Part shown: positions 45,250 to 54,360 of the stretch, piece by piece | Numbering within the stretch: position 1 is the first letter of the stretch | How the letters are laid out: the number at the start of each line of letters is the position of its first letter | Assembly: GCA_943788835.1 (NCBI GenBank) | Contig: CALSRU010000004.1 | Coordinates: forward strand, 176,300-240,299 | Direction: 5' to 3' | DNA: 64,000 bases | Origin: an uncultured Pseudomonadales bacterium | GTDB lineage: Bacteria > Pseudomonadota > Gammaproteobacteria > Pseudomonadales > UBA7434 | Translations under genes and position numbers: made by a program | Notes under the pieces: model-generated | What the model was told of the DNA's origin: nothing | Seen by the model: only the letters and a program-made list of their open reading frames with translations | Databases searched by the model: none

Positions 45250-46254
45250 CTACTCTCGACGTTGCTGTGCAAGTCTGTGGGCTTGATTAATAATAGTGAG
45301 TGACTGCCAATAAACGTCGATACCTGCGTCGGGTTTATGCGCATTTTCGCTAATGTAGCGGCGCCATTGCCGCGCGCCAGGCATACCATTAAATAGTCCT
45401 AATATATGCCGTGTCATATGATTAAGGCGCGAGCCAAGACTCAATTGCTGCTCAATATAAGACGCGTAGGCTGTGGCAATATCGAGTCGCGATTGCAGCG
45501 GTGCTTGTTGATCGCCAAAAATATCGGCATCGACCCGCTCAAGCAGGTAAGGGTTTTGGTAGGCTTCGCGCCCAATCATCACACCGTCGAGCTGTTCTAG
45601 TGCGGCGCGACAATCCTCAAGTGTTTTAATACCGCCATTTAAGATAATTTCCAGGTCATTGAAGTCGCGTTTAAGTTGAAAAACTATGGGGTAGTTGAGC
45701 GGCGGTATTTCGCGATTTTGTTTGGGGCTCAGCCCCGAAAGCCAAGCCTTGCGTGCGTGTATGATAAAGGTAGAGCAGCCCGCCTCTTGATTGATGGCTA
45801 CAAATTCACTCAAGGCCGCATAACTGTCGTTTTCGTCTACCCCAATACGGCACTTGATGGTGACAGGAATACTCACCGCATCGCGCATCGCTTTTATACC
45901 ATTGGCAACGGTGTCGGGTTCGTTCATCAGGCAGGCACCGAAAGCCCCCGACTGCACACGCTCGCTTGGGCAGCCCACGTTAAGATTAATTTCGCCATAG
46001 CCTGCCTGCTCGCAGAGCTTAGCGGCATGGGCAAGGTCTTGGGGATCACTACCACCGAGCTGCACGGCAAGCGGGTGTTCGGCGACATCATGGGCGAGGT
46101 GGCGCGCAATATCGCCGTGTAAAAGTGCGCCTGTAGTGACCATTTCGGTGTAAAGCACTGCTTGGCGAGAGAGCAGCCGCCAAAAATAACGACAGTGACG
46201 GTCAGACCAGTCCATCATGGGAGCCACACAAAAGGTTCGATCAATGTTTTTCAT
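45250..46254 (-). CDS. dusA: tRNA-dihydrouridine(20/20a) synthase
   Basis: 334 residues from ATG 46254 (MKNIDRTFCVAPMMDWSDRH); the frame is open 19 residues further. The flavin-binding start CVAPMMDWSDRHCRYF, the catalytic Cys in INLNVGCPSERVQSGAFGAC and the phosphate loop region GVMIGREAYQNPYLL are intact. Makes dihydrouridine at positions 20 and 20a of the tRNA D-loop. Ends 17 bases from the convergent dinB. Confidence 0.95.
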   Translation of the reverse strand: MKNIDRTFCVAPMMDWSDRHCRYFWRLLSRQAVLYTEMVTTGALLHGDIARHLAHDVAEHPLAVQLGGSDPQDLAHAAKLCEQAGYGEINLNVGCPSERVQSGAFGACLMNEPDTVANGIKAMRDAVSIPVTIKCRIGVDENDSYAALSEFVAINQEAGCSTFIIHARKAWLSGLSPKQNREIPPLNYPIVFQLKRDFNDLEIILNGGIKTLEDCRAALEQLDGVMIGREAYQNPYLLERVDADIFGDQQAPLQSRLDIATAYASYIEQQLSLGSRLNHMTRHILGLFNGMPGARQWRRYISENAHKPDAGIDVYWQSLTIINQAHRLAQQRRE

Positions 46255-46311
46255 ATAACAGGGTACTGGTTCATCGGTAGGCAATAACATTTTGCGGTAA
46301 AAGCATGGCAC

Positions 46312-46688
46312 TTATTCGGTTAATAGACGCATTAATGCCATTGGGCCAAGCGGTGGCGGTGGTGTGTGCAGTAATGCAACCGCAGGCTATTATATCGGGT
46401 ATACAGTCATTGTGGTTCGCTGTTAATGATAAAAAGGTCCCGCTAAGTAACAGCGGCGGCGCGTTAAAGTGATGTTTCTATTGTGATCTCTTCTTTCCAT
46501 TCTCTGCCTTGTCGGTAAGTAGGGCAGCTAGTTTATTACGAAATGGATATTTAGTGGCTGTGGCTTGCTTTATGGAAAAAAATCCAGAAAATGGTTTTTG
46601 TTAGTTAGGTAAAGTTCTCGCCGCGGCGCTTAATTGCTACACCCGCTGCGATTCTCAGGCACTCGCATCATTAAACAGGTTTAAAACT
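46312..46688. other. Divergent intergenic region dusA / fusion gene
   Basis: About 430 bases between the dusA ATG and the fusion gene start, holding promoters for both. Nothing recognisable beyond a GC-rich patch at 46340-46365 with repeated ggtggcggtggtg. Confidence 0.4.
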
Positions 46689-49058
46689 ATGTCGTTAGGT
46701 GAAAATACCCCCATCATTATTGGCGTGGGTCAGGTTGTCGAAGCAGTTAAAGAAAATTTATCAGAGGCCTCGTCACCCATCGATTTAGCGGTGCGGGCAG
46801 CCCAGCTTGCCATGCGCGATGCGTTGGATAATCAAGAAGCCGATACGCAGCCGTTAGCAGCTGAAATTGATGTGCTGGCAACAGTCAGAACCACTGCCGA
46901 TAGTATTCCTTTTATGCCCGCCTTTTTTGGCACCTCGAATAATCCACCGCGCTCTGTTGCGCAGCGCATTAACGCCGCACCGCATCGTGCTATTCATACC
47001 GCTAGTGGTGGCAATACCCCTCAAAAGTTGGTCAACGAATGGTGTGAGGCGCTGGCCGATGGCGAAGCAAGTATGGTGCTGCTTACCGGCGCTGAAGCCG
47101 TGGCTACAACCAAGGCAGCGCTCAAAGCGGGTGTAACGCTCGACTGGAATGAAACGATAGAGGGCAGCGTTGAAGACGGTGGCTTAGGCATAAAAGGTAT
47201 GATTGGTGTTGAAGAAATTAAACATCAGCTGATGAACCCTACTACGCAATATGCCCTGTGCGAAAATGCTCGGCGTGCACAGCAGGGTCAAAGCCTGGCT
47301 GATTATTATGAGCAAATTGGTCAGTTGTTTGCACCTTTTTCGCAAGTGGCGGCCAGTAACCCTTACGCCATGTTTCAACAAGCGTACAGCGCAGAAAGTA
47401 TTGCTACGTTGGGCGCTGATGTGCCTTTTCTTGATTATCCATACACTAAGGCAGTGGTGGCCAAAGATGGCGTGAATCAAGCAGCGGCGGTTTTGTTAAC
47501 TACAGTAGGTAAAGCCAAGGCACTGGGTATTGATGAAGCGAAGTGGGTTTATTTGCATGGCTACGCTGATGCTGAAGATCTGCCCTTAATGGAGCGGGAA
47601 AATCTAGCTCGATCAAAAGCGTTAGAGCTGACTTACCAGCGCGCGATTGCCTGCGCGAAGGTCACCAGCCAAGAGATTGATGTTTTTGATGTGTACAGCT
47701 GTTTTCCTATTGTCGTGTGGCTCGCGCAAGAAGCCCTGCAACTGGGTGATCGCAAGGTGAGTTTAACCCAAACTGGTGGCTTGCCATTTTTTGGTGGGCC
47801 CGGTAACAATTATTCAATGCATGGGATTGCCTCGGTGGTCGAGGCGTTGCGCAAAGCGCCGCATGCATATGGCTTGGTGGGTGCCAATGGCGGCATGATT
47901 AATAAGCATTCGGTAGGTGTTTATTCATGTCAGCCTGGCTGGCAGCACTGTGATTCGAGTTTTATTCAGGCTGAGGTGCGTGATCAAGATTCACCAGCTA
48001 ATGATTTTATGCCACAGGGCCACGCCATTATTGAATCGTACACAGTTGCTCATCGCCGAGGCGAAGCTAAAAGGGCGGTTATTGCTGGCCGCATGAAAAA
48101 TTCTGGTGCGCGCTTTCTTGCTAACAACCATAAAGACGACACGGCCTTGTTAAATCAATTACTGGCCGAGGATATGGTGGGTGTTGAGGTGGTTGTTGAA
48201 ACTAGTGGCGCAGGCAACACGGTGGCACTCAGTGTTGAGGCCTTGCGTGCGCTCATACCCAAAAAGAAAATTGGCCTGCAAAAAAGCTATGAGTTTTGTG
48301 TAGTTGAAACACGTGGGCATGTGCTCGAAATCACTATCAATCGCCCCGACGTTTATAACGCCTTGCACCCTATGGCCAATGAAGAAATGTCTGATATTTT
48401 TGATGCCTATTTTGCCGATGAGAATCTGTGGGTGGCCATTATTACAGGTGCCGGCGATAAATCATTCTCGGCGGGCAATGACCTTAAATATTCGGCTAGT
48501 GGTCAGCCTTTTTGGGTGCCTCATTCAGGCTTTGGCGGCTTGACTTCGCGACAAGGGCGCACCAAGCCGGTGATTGCAGCGGTGAATGGTTTTGCGCATG
48601 GCGGCGGCATGGAAATCGCGCTGGCGTGTGACATTATCATTGCTGATGAAACGGCGGAATTTGCATTGCCTGAAGTGAAGCGGGGCTTAATTGCTGCCGG
48701 TGGCGGTATCGTCCGTATTGCGCGTCAAATCCCTCTGAAGCAAGCTATGGACATTCTTCTATCGGGCCGCAATATTGAAGCCGGTGAAGCTCAGCAGTTG
48801 GGTTTTGTTAATCAGGTAGTACCGGCCGGTGGGTCATTAGCCGCTGCTCGTGATTATGCAGCCATGCTGTGTGAAAACTCGCCTTCGAGTATTCGTTTGA
48901 CGCTCGAACTGCTGGCCGAAAAATCTTCGTTTGCAGATGCTGCGCAAGCCGCAGCAGCTAGTGGCAAGGTGTTTGATCAGCTAATTACCAGCGAAGACTT
49001 TTATGAAGGCCCGCAGGCCTTTGCACAAAAACGTAAACCGAAATGGAGCGGGCGTTAA
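46689..49058 (+). CDS. Thiolase-like protein fused to enoyl-CoA hydratase
   Basis: 789 residues. Residues 1-500 are an SCP2-type thiolase-like domain (TPIIIGVGQVVEAVKENL; KVTSQEIDVFDVYSCFPIVV; GGLPFFGGPGNNYSMHGIAS). The nucleophile Cys expected in the first thiolase motif is not seen; the corresponding stretch reads IHTASGGNTPQ. Residues about 533-789 form a crotonase domain with FSAGNDLKY, AHGGGMEIALACDI and FALPEVKRGLIAAGGG, so both catalytic-type glutamates are present. The two usually occur as separate proteins. A role in acyl-CoA or polyhydroxyalkanoate metabolism is inference. Confidence 0.88.
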   Translation: MSLGENTPIIIGVGQVVEAVKENLSEASSPIDLAVRAAQLAMRDALDNQEADTQPLAAEIDVLATVRTTADSIPFMPAFFGTSNNPPRSVAQRINAAPHRAIHTASGGNTPQKLVNEWCEALADGEASMVLLTGAEAVATTKAALKAGVTLDWNETIEGSVEDGGLGIKGMIGVEEIKHQLMNPTTQYALCENARRAQQGQSLADYYEQIGQLFAPFSQVAASNPYAMFQQAYSAESIATLGADVPFLDYPYTKAVVAKDGVNQAAAVLLTTVGKAKALGIDEAKWVYLHGYADAEDLPLMERENLARSKALELTYQRAIACAKVTSQEIDVFDVYSCFPIVVWLAQEALQLGDRKVSLTQTGGLPFFGGPGNNYSMHGIASVVEALRKAPHAYGLVGANGGMINKHSVGVYSCQPGWQHCDSSFIQAEVRDQDSPANDFMPQGHAIIESYTVAHRRGEAKRAVIAGRMKNSGARFLANNHKDDTALLNQLLAEDMVGVEVVVETSGAGNTVALSVEALRALIPKKKIGLQKSYEFCVVETRGHVLEITINRPDVYNALHPMANEEMSDIFDAYFADENLWVAIITGAGDKSFSAGNDLKYSASGQPFWVPHSGFGGLTSRQGRTKPVIAAVNGFAHGGGMEIALACDIIIADETAEFALPEVKRGLIAAGGGIVRIARQIPLKQAMDILLSGRNIEAGEAQQLGFVNQVVPAGGSLAAARDYAAMLCENSPSSIRLTLELLAEKSSFADAAQAAAASGKVFDQLITSEDFYEGPQAFAQKRKPKWSGR

Positions 49059-49113
49059 TTTACGCGAATGAGACAGGTTTTTTTAGGCATTTGAAGGGGC
49101 GAACGGTTGCCTC

Positions 49114-49836
49114 CTAATCGTTTTGATTAGGAAAAAAAACACTGCGCAACCAGCCCCAAATTGAATTGCCTGCCAGAGTGTATTGGTCTAGGCCATCCAT
49201 GTTTTCATAATAGTGCTCGGCGTCGCGAAAGAGGGTTTCGCGCGTGAGCATACGTCGCTTGGGGTTTATAGTTTTGATCACTTTGGCAGGGTTACCTGCG
49301 GCAACCACATTGGCCGGAATATCATGCGTAACGACGGCGCCGGCACCGATCACCGAGTTCTCACCAATACTGACACCTTTGCAAATAATAACCCGCTCAC
49401 CCAGCCAAACGTTATCGGCTAAGTGAATGGGCTTAGTGCAGCGAAATGGCCGCGTGCGGTTATAAATGCCATGCCAGTCACTATCCGAAATATAGCAGTT
49501 AGCGGCAAACATACAGCCGTTGCCAATACGTATATGCTGCGCAGCCGAGATGCGAGTGCCCGGCGAAATAAGGCAGTAGTCGCCAATGTCTATGCGCGCA
49601 CTTTGGCCTTTGCTCGGCCAAGCGGTTAAGCGAATCTTGTTATCGGGCGAGCTGATAATATGTGCGTAGCTGCCAACGCTAATATTGTCGCCAAATACTA
49701 CTAAGTGCTGTGGCGAAAAAATTTGGGGCATACGGCCGAGCAGCGTAAATTGTGGGCGCACAAAATGCGCAATGTAAAAACGGTTTAGCCCGGTAATGAA
49801 CTTTTTTATAAAATAGGGCTGATGGTTTTTTCTCAA
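49114..49836 (-). CDS. Hexapeptide-repeat acyltransferase (LbH fold)
   Basis: 240 residues. Left-handed beta-helix repeats are plain: ISVGSYAHIISSPDNKIRL, RIGNGCMFAANCYISDSD, ICKGVSIGENSVIGAGAVVT and NVVAAGNPAKVIK, with the typical catalytic His in WHGI. The C-terminal tail (MLTRETLFRDAEHYYENMDG) is longer than in most acetyltransferases. Probably transfers an acetyl or other acyl group to a sugar of an envelope polymer. It faces away from the methyltransferase at 50042. Confidence 0.9.
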   Translation of the reverse strand: MRKNHQPYFIKKFITGLNRFYIAHFVRPQFTLLGRMPQIFSPQHLVVFGDNISVGSYAHIISSPDNKIRLTAWPSKGQSARIDIGDYCLISPGTRISAAQHIRIGNGCMFAANCYISDSDWHGIYNRTRPFRCTKPIHLADNVWLGERVIICKGVSIGENSVIGAGAVVTHDIPANVVAAGNPAKVIKTINPKRRMLTRETLFRDAEHYYENMDGLDQYTLAGNSIWGWLRSVFFPNQND

Positions 49837-50041
49837 AGCTCGATCCTAATATTGGTTGCGCTGATGCGGGCGGTTGGTGAGTTTTTTTTATGATTTTATC
49901 CATTGCCAAATAGGTTTTGCTTGCGCCTTCGGCAGTGGCCTATTATGGTAACGCCCCGTGTTTTCAATAGCACTTATTTTCGCCATTTATTCTCCTTGTT
50001 TCAATAAGGTAACGTTACGGTGGAGTCATGGCAGTGCTGCT

Positions 50042-50695
50042 ATGAGTGATACGAATATGAACTTTGATATAGATACGAATATGAATATTGATATAGATAT
50101 AGACAGCATTAAAGGATTTTTAGCCGTTGATGAGGGGCAGGCTTTACACGAGTATGCTCTGCAGACGTCTGCACTGGGACCCTGCTTAGAAGTAGGAAGT
50201 TACTGCGGTAAATCTACGGTTTATTTGGGCGCTGCTTGTCGTCAAAAAAACGGAACACTGTTTGCTCTGGATCATCATCGAGGCTCAGAAGAGCATCAGC
50301 AAGGTGAGGAGTATCACGACCCTGATTTATACGATGACCAATACAAAAAGATGGACAGTTTTCCAGTTTTTCGCAACACGCTAGATCGCGCTGGGCTAGA
50401 AGACACCGTCGTGCCGTTGGTGGCCACTTCCGCAGTGGCTGCGCGTCACTGGGTCACGCCGTTAGGTATGGTGTTTATTGATGGAGGCCATAGTATGGAG
50501 GCCGCTTTATGCGATTATCGTAGTTGGGCCAGTCATGTTGTTCTAGGAGGCATACTAGCCATTCACGATATTTTTCCCAACCCGGCCGATGGAGGGCAGG
50601 CGCCCTATGAAATTTGGAAACTCGCTGTGGCTTCGGGGTTGTTCGAGGCGCTGCCTACGGTGAATACTTTGGGTTTGTTACGGCGCATTGCTTAA
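50042..50695 (+). CDS. Class I SAM-dependent methyltransferase
   Basis: 217 residues from ATG 50042; the frame is open to 49958, but the extra 28 residues do not look coding. The SAM-binding motif CLEVGSYCGKSTVYLG is near residue 46, then FIDGGHSMEAALCDYRSW and GGILAIHDIFPNP. These match the Methyltransf_24 group, often with sugar or small-molecule substrates. The first 25 residues contain a repeated DTNMNxDID motif encoded by a 24-base DNA repeat. It overlaps the minus-strand toroid gene end by four bases. Confidence 0.82.
   Translation: MSDTNMNFDIDTNMNIDIDIDSIKGFLAVDEGQALHEYALQTSALGPCLEVGSYCGKSTVYLGAACRQKNGTLFALDHHRGSEEHQQGEEYHDPDLYDDQYKKMDSFPVFRNTLDRAGLEDTVVPLVATSAVAARHWVTPLGMVFIDGGHSMEAALCDYRSWASHVVLGGILAIHDIFPNPADGGQAPYEIWKLAVASGLFEALPTVNTLGLLRRIA
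50048..50095 (+). repeat. Two 24-bp coding repeats in the methyltransferase start
   Basis: gatacgaatatgaactttgatata then gatacgaatatgaatattgatata in tandem, differing at two bases, followed by a partial unit. They encode DTNMNFDI and DTNMNIDI. In-frame variation in the N-terminal tail is likely. Confidence 0.7.
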
Positions 50696-51759
50696 TCTTG
50701 CGCTTGCGCAACATTGCCATCGACGTCTAATGACGTACAGGTTTTAAATAACCCTGAAGCAAGGGTGTGATCAGTGAGGGCATCGGCCGCTAGCAGTATA
50801 GCGCCAGCGGTCCAAGTGGTTTTTTCTTCTGGCCAAATCGCTTGGTCAGGAAAGACATAGCCGGTCCAGTAACCACCGTCGTTATCTTTAAACTGATGCA
50901 ACCAGTTGTAAATAGCGGCTGCGCGCTCTTTATCACCTGTAGCTAGCAAGGCCATACACAGCTCGCACGATTCGGCCACCGTAACCCACGGTTCATCGCT
51001 CACGCAGCGACAGCCGAGGTCTTGCTCGACAAACTCTTGCCAGCGTCTTTCTAGTCGTGCTTTGGCCTCTTGGCCACGGATAACGCCAGTAAGAATAGGG
51101 TAGAACCAGTCCATTGAGTAACGCGCTTTGCTCTCCCATGTTCGATCAAAGCATTCAGGGTGGTAATGCAAGGTATTTTCCAATCGCTGGCGCGCGTATG
51201 CCCATGCGAACGAATCTCTTTTTAGTGTGTTGGCAATGTGAATGGCACATTCTAAGCTTTTAAAAATAGACGAACAGGCTGTAATTAACGCATCCTCACG
51301 CGGTGTGCCATCTTCGTTTATGGCCCAATAAATTTCTCCGGTAGGTGCTTGATAGCCCAGTACAAAATTAATAGCTCGCTCTACCATAGAAAAATAACGT
51401 TCTAAGAATAGGTGGTCACCGGTAATTAAATAGTGATGCCAAATACCCGTTGCCACATAGGCAATAAAGTTGGTTTCGCGGCGATCGCCCTTAATAGGTG
51501 TAGTGTTTTCATAGTGTGCCCACCAGCTGCCATCGTCTAACTGTTGCTTGGCCAGCCACTCGTAGGCATTGGCCGCCGCACGATGCTCGCCGCCAATAGA
51601 TAAGCCCATCGCAGCTTCGGTATGATTCCAAGGGTCAGTTTTGCCGTTAGTAAACCAAGGAATGCTGCCGTCTTCATTTTGTGTAGTGAGAATAAAATTT
51701 ACCGTTGAGCGCAGCAGCGCCTCGGGAAATTTTTCGTCGACAGGATGGAGTGTGCTCAT
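50692..51759 (-). CDS. Alpha/alpha-toroid protein of the terpene-cyclase/prenyltransferase superfamily
   Basis: 355 residues. Repeated motifs QNEDGSIPWF, QQLDDGSWWAHYE, YQAPTGEIYWAINEDG and FKDNDGGYWTGY are the Q-x3-D/G-x-W type of alpha/alpha-toroid folds such as squalene-hopene cyclase and prenyltransferase. No DXDD cyclase acid motif is seen, so catalysis as a cyclase is doubtful. It could be a glycoside-type or carrier-binding protein. Start ATG at 51759 overlaps the end of the methyltransferase gene by four bases, so the three genes are coupled. Confidence 0.72.
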   Translation of the reverse strand: MSTLHPVDEKFPEALLRSTVNFILTTQNEDGSIPWFTNGKTDPWNHTEAAMGLSIGGEHRAAANAYEWLAKQQLDDGSWWAHYENTTPIKGDRRETNFIAYVATGIWHHYLITGDHLFLERYFSMVERAINFVLGYQAPTGEIYWAINEDGTPREDALITACSSIFKSLECAIHIANTLKRDSFAWAYARQRLENTLHYHPECFDRTWESKARYSMDWFYPILTGVIRGQEAKARLERRWQEFVEQDLGCRCVSDEPWVTVAESCELCMALLATGDKERAAAIYNWLHQFKDNDGGYWTGYVFPDQAIWPEEKTTWTAGAILLAADALTDHTLASGLFKTCTSLDVDGNVAQAQD

Positions 51760-52484
51760 GATGAGGTGTCTCGCTTAAAGTACATGACGATACTTTTACC
51801 CATTACAGGGTTGAGCAGGGCGTCAAGGGTCTGAGTCAACCAGGGGCTTTTCATGAGATCCCAAACTAAGAACTTATGGTAGGTTTTAATTAAAGGGTGG
51901 GTATCGCGCTTTTGCCAAAACAAGCATTTTAACCACCAAAAGGGTACGTGCAGGGCGTGAGCCCAATGGCGAGCATAGCGCTTGAAACCAAAGTGGCGAA
52001 TATCATTATGTAGTGCAGCCGCTTTAAAAATGCGAATGTGGCCGCCGTCCACTTGGTGGTAGGCATCGCTTAACCACCAACAAATTCTTTCAGGCCATGC
52101 GCGCGGCACGCTAATGGCAAGTGTGCCGCTTGGTTTTAGAAGGCGATCAATTTCACCGAGCATAGCGGTGTAGTCGGGTACATGCTCAAGCACCTCAGAA
52201 CAAATAATGTGGTCAAAACTGTCATCGCTAAAGGGCAATTGCAGGCCGTTGGCAAGACATAGCGTCATTGGATTTGTTCTTGCTGTGTTGCCAAATTCAC
52301 TATCGAAATTGTTTAGCCGTGAGCGCGCGACAGTAAGATCCTTATGGCTGAGGTCAACACCAACCACCTGAATGTCGGCGTGCGCAATAGAGGCGTTGAT
52401 ACAGTGCCGACCTTCGCCACAGCCAAGATCTAGCAAGCGATCACCGGCTTTGATATTTAAGCGTTTAAAGTCGACCGTTAGCAT
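51756..52484 (-). CDS. Class I SAM-dependent methyltransferase (Methyltransf_11)
   Basis: 242 residues. The motif RLLDLGCGEGRHCINASIA at about residues 15-33 is the SAM site, followed by VVGVDLSHKDL, the post-I motif DHIICSEVLEHVPDYTAMLG and LKPSGTLAISVPRAWPERICW. The C-terminal region (HVPFWWLKCLFW) is aromatic and may contact a membrane or hydrophobic substrate. It starts a few bases inside the end of the glycosyltransferase gene and ends in the toroid gene start, so all three are one operon. Confidence 0.88.
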   Translation of the reverse strand: MLTVDFKRLNIKAGDRLLDLGCGEGRHCINASIAHADIQVVGVDLSHKDLTVARSRLNNFDSEFGNTARTNPMTLCLANGLQLPFSDDSFDHIICSEVLEHVPDYTAMLGEIDRLLKPSGTLAISVPRAWPERICWWLSDAYHQVDGGHIRIFKAAALHNDIRHFGFKRYARHWAHALHVPFWWLKCLFWQKRDTHPLIKTYHKFLVWDLMKSPWLTQTLDALLNPVMGKSIVMYFKRDTSS

Positions 52485-52939
52485 ATGGCAGCAGAAGAAT
52501 CTTCTGACAGTTTATTGTTATGGGGAAGTGACGCATCAGCTAATGGTAACTGTGAGCTCATTGGGTTTTGAACGACTGCGTCTGAGCCAATAGCGTGAGC
52601 CACAACTGCTTGTGTGTCTACTGAATCGTTGATTTCGGCACTGTGCCCAAGCACTTCTTGATAATAATAAGAACTTAAACGCTGAGCTTTTACTTGCCAG
52701 CTAAACTGCTCCACTATACGCGCTCTAGCCGCTTGGCCAAGTCGCTCGCGCAGAGCGGGATCTTGCAATAATTCATCAATAGCTCCGGCAAGTGCACGGC
52801 TATCACCGGCAGGTACAACGCGGCCCGCATCACCGACAACCTCAGGAAGCGCGCCGCCGTCACTAGTCACGACGGCGGTTTCACAGGACATGGCCTCACC
52901 GGCAGGCAAGCCAAAGCCTTCATAGAGTGACGGGCTCAC
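52478..52939 (-). pseudogene. GT4 glycosyltransferase, C-terminal part, out of frame
   Basis: 153 residues as written. Starts MSPSLYEGFGLPAGEAMSC, the E-x7-E donor-sugar motif of GT4 enzymes, and continues with TSDGGALPEVVGDAGRVVP. The frame runs upstream into HEGIGAQEYNRASIAV, so the real N-terminus of this part is in the neighbouring frame. Together with the part at 52936-53997 it makes one glycosyltransferase broken by a one-base shift near 52965-52995. It overlaps the methyltransferase start by a few bases. Confidence 0.75.
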
Positions 52940-53997
52940 GGCAATGCTGGCGCGATTATACTCTTGCGCACCAATGCCTTCGTGCTAATGCCAGAAATAA
53001 ATTCAACTGAATCACTCAAATGTAAACGGCGCAGTAACTTTTCAGTGTCGCCATCTTTTTTCAGCTTGCCAATCACTTTTAACTTTAAATCAGGGTAGGA
53101 CGATTTTAACAGTGCCATGGCTTTGAGCAAAAAGCGTAGGCCTTTTAGGGGTTGGTCAGCTGACGATGTGGTGATAAGCAAGTAAGGCTCACGCATAACG
53201 CTTTGCATGGGCGCAAAAGTTTCGGTATCTATACCGTTATACATAATAGGTGTGCGGCTGGCAGGGCGCTTGAATGCGCTAACAATATCTTTTTGCGATT
53301 GTTTAGAAACGGTCACCACGTGCTTGAGTTTTCTAACGACTTTACCCTGCATGTGCAAAAACGAGTGCCAGCGTCTGACGAGTAATTTATGCTTCCAGCT
53401 AGCCGCAGCAAGTGCTAATTGAAAATCACGTGTAATCGGATGGTGTACGGTAGCTACCACCGGCAGGCCGCTTTTTTCAATGGTGAGCAGTCCGTAGGCT
53501 AAGCATTGGTTGTCGTGCACTAGGTCATAGTTATGACCCTGTTCATGCAGATATTTGGCTGCGCGACGCGCAAAAGTGTAGGGCTCGGCGAAACCACCGG
53601 TAAGCATGCTAAACCATTCATAGGTGTCGCTAAATGATTTTAGGTGGCGCCAGCGCAATGCGGTTACGTGGCTTTTGGCGGCAAATAAATCAAGGCTCGG
53701 CAGTTGAATTAGCCTAACGCGAGGGTCTAATTCGGGGTATGGAGGGCCAGAAATTACATCGACACTATGGCCAATGTTTACCAGAGCCTTACTTAGATAA
53801 TTAATATAAATCCCCTGACCACCTACATGCGGATGACTGCGGTAACCGAGTAATGCAATGCGTAAAGGCTTCATCGGCGCAGTGGACTCCTGGAAGCGAC
53901 TTTGGCAGCTATAAGAATCGGTATTGGTGGTGGTTGCATCATTAAAATCGTGGCTGATTTTGCCGCTGATGTCTAAGGTAGGTTCTGGTGCATTCAT
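52936..53997 (-). pseudogene. GT4 glycosyltransferase, N-terminal part, frameshifted
   Basis: 353 residues ending in ISTKALVRKSIIAPALP, then stop. The first 55 residues are variable, then RIALLGYRSHPHVGGQGIYI is the GT4 N-terminal nucleotide-sugar fold, with DLVHDNQCLAYGLL and LLITTSSADQPLKGLRFLL. At the end, the match to the family breaks where residues like EYNRASIAVSPSLYEG are expected; these appear in the +2 frame. A single-base change explains it. It may be a sequencing error or a real inactivating shift. Start ATG at 53997 gives a long N-terminal leader. Confidence 0.78.
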
Positions 53998-54360
53998 AAA
54001 AATAAATTGGCGTGGTGCGGTTAATTCGTTTGAGTTGGGTTGATGGTTGGCCGGTATTATAGAGGGAGGAAGCAGTTGAAAGGGGACATTTTGCGGGATT
54101 CCGCTCTTACTGCAAAGTATTGGCTTACACTATGTCATATGATGAGCGAAAACTCAATGGCGAACGCTGGTCCGAGTATTAAAGGGCATGGCTCATTGAG
54201 ACTGATTCCAGAAGGCTAGACAAGTTGCCGATCTGTAACATTGCGGCAGGGGCGGCTGCTCTTGGACGCCACTTGTTGATACAATGCGGCGCAACTATTT
54301 TTTGCTTGATGCGCACAATTGACTGCGTGTATCAACCACCGAGCGTTTTAAAACTGTCTT
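53998..54360. other. 363-base divergent intergenic region
   Basis: Between the glycosyltransferase start (minus) and the HAD gene (plus). It should hold both promoters. A TACAAT lies at about 54280-54285 (in ttgttgatacaatgcgg), but no -35 at the right distance is clear. Otherwise nothing recognisable. Confidence 0.4.

Noticed and set aside
49113..49131. cctaatc-gtttt-gattagg hairpin as terminator
   Set aside because: The adjoining run is A on the plus strand and lies before the stem on the minus strand, so there is no T run after the stem in either direction; it also overlaps the acyltransferase stop codon.
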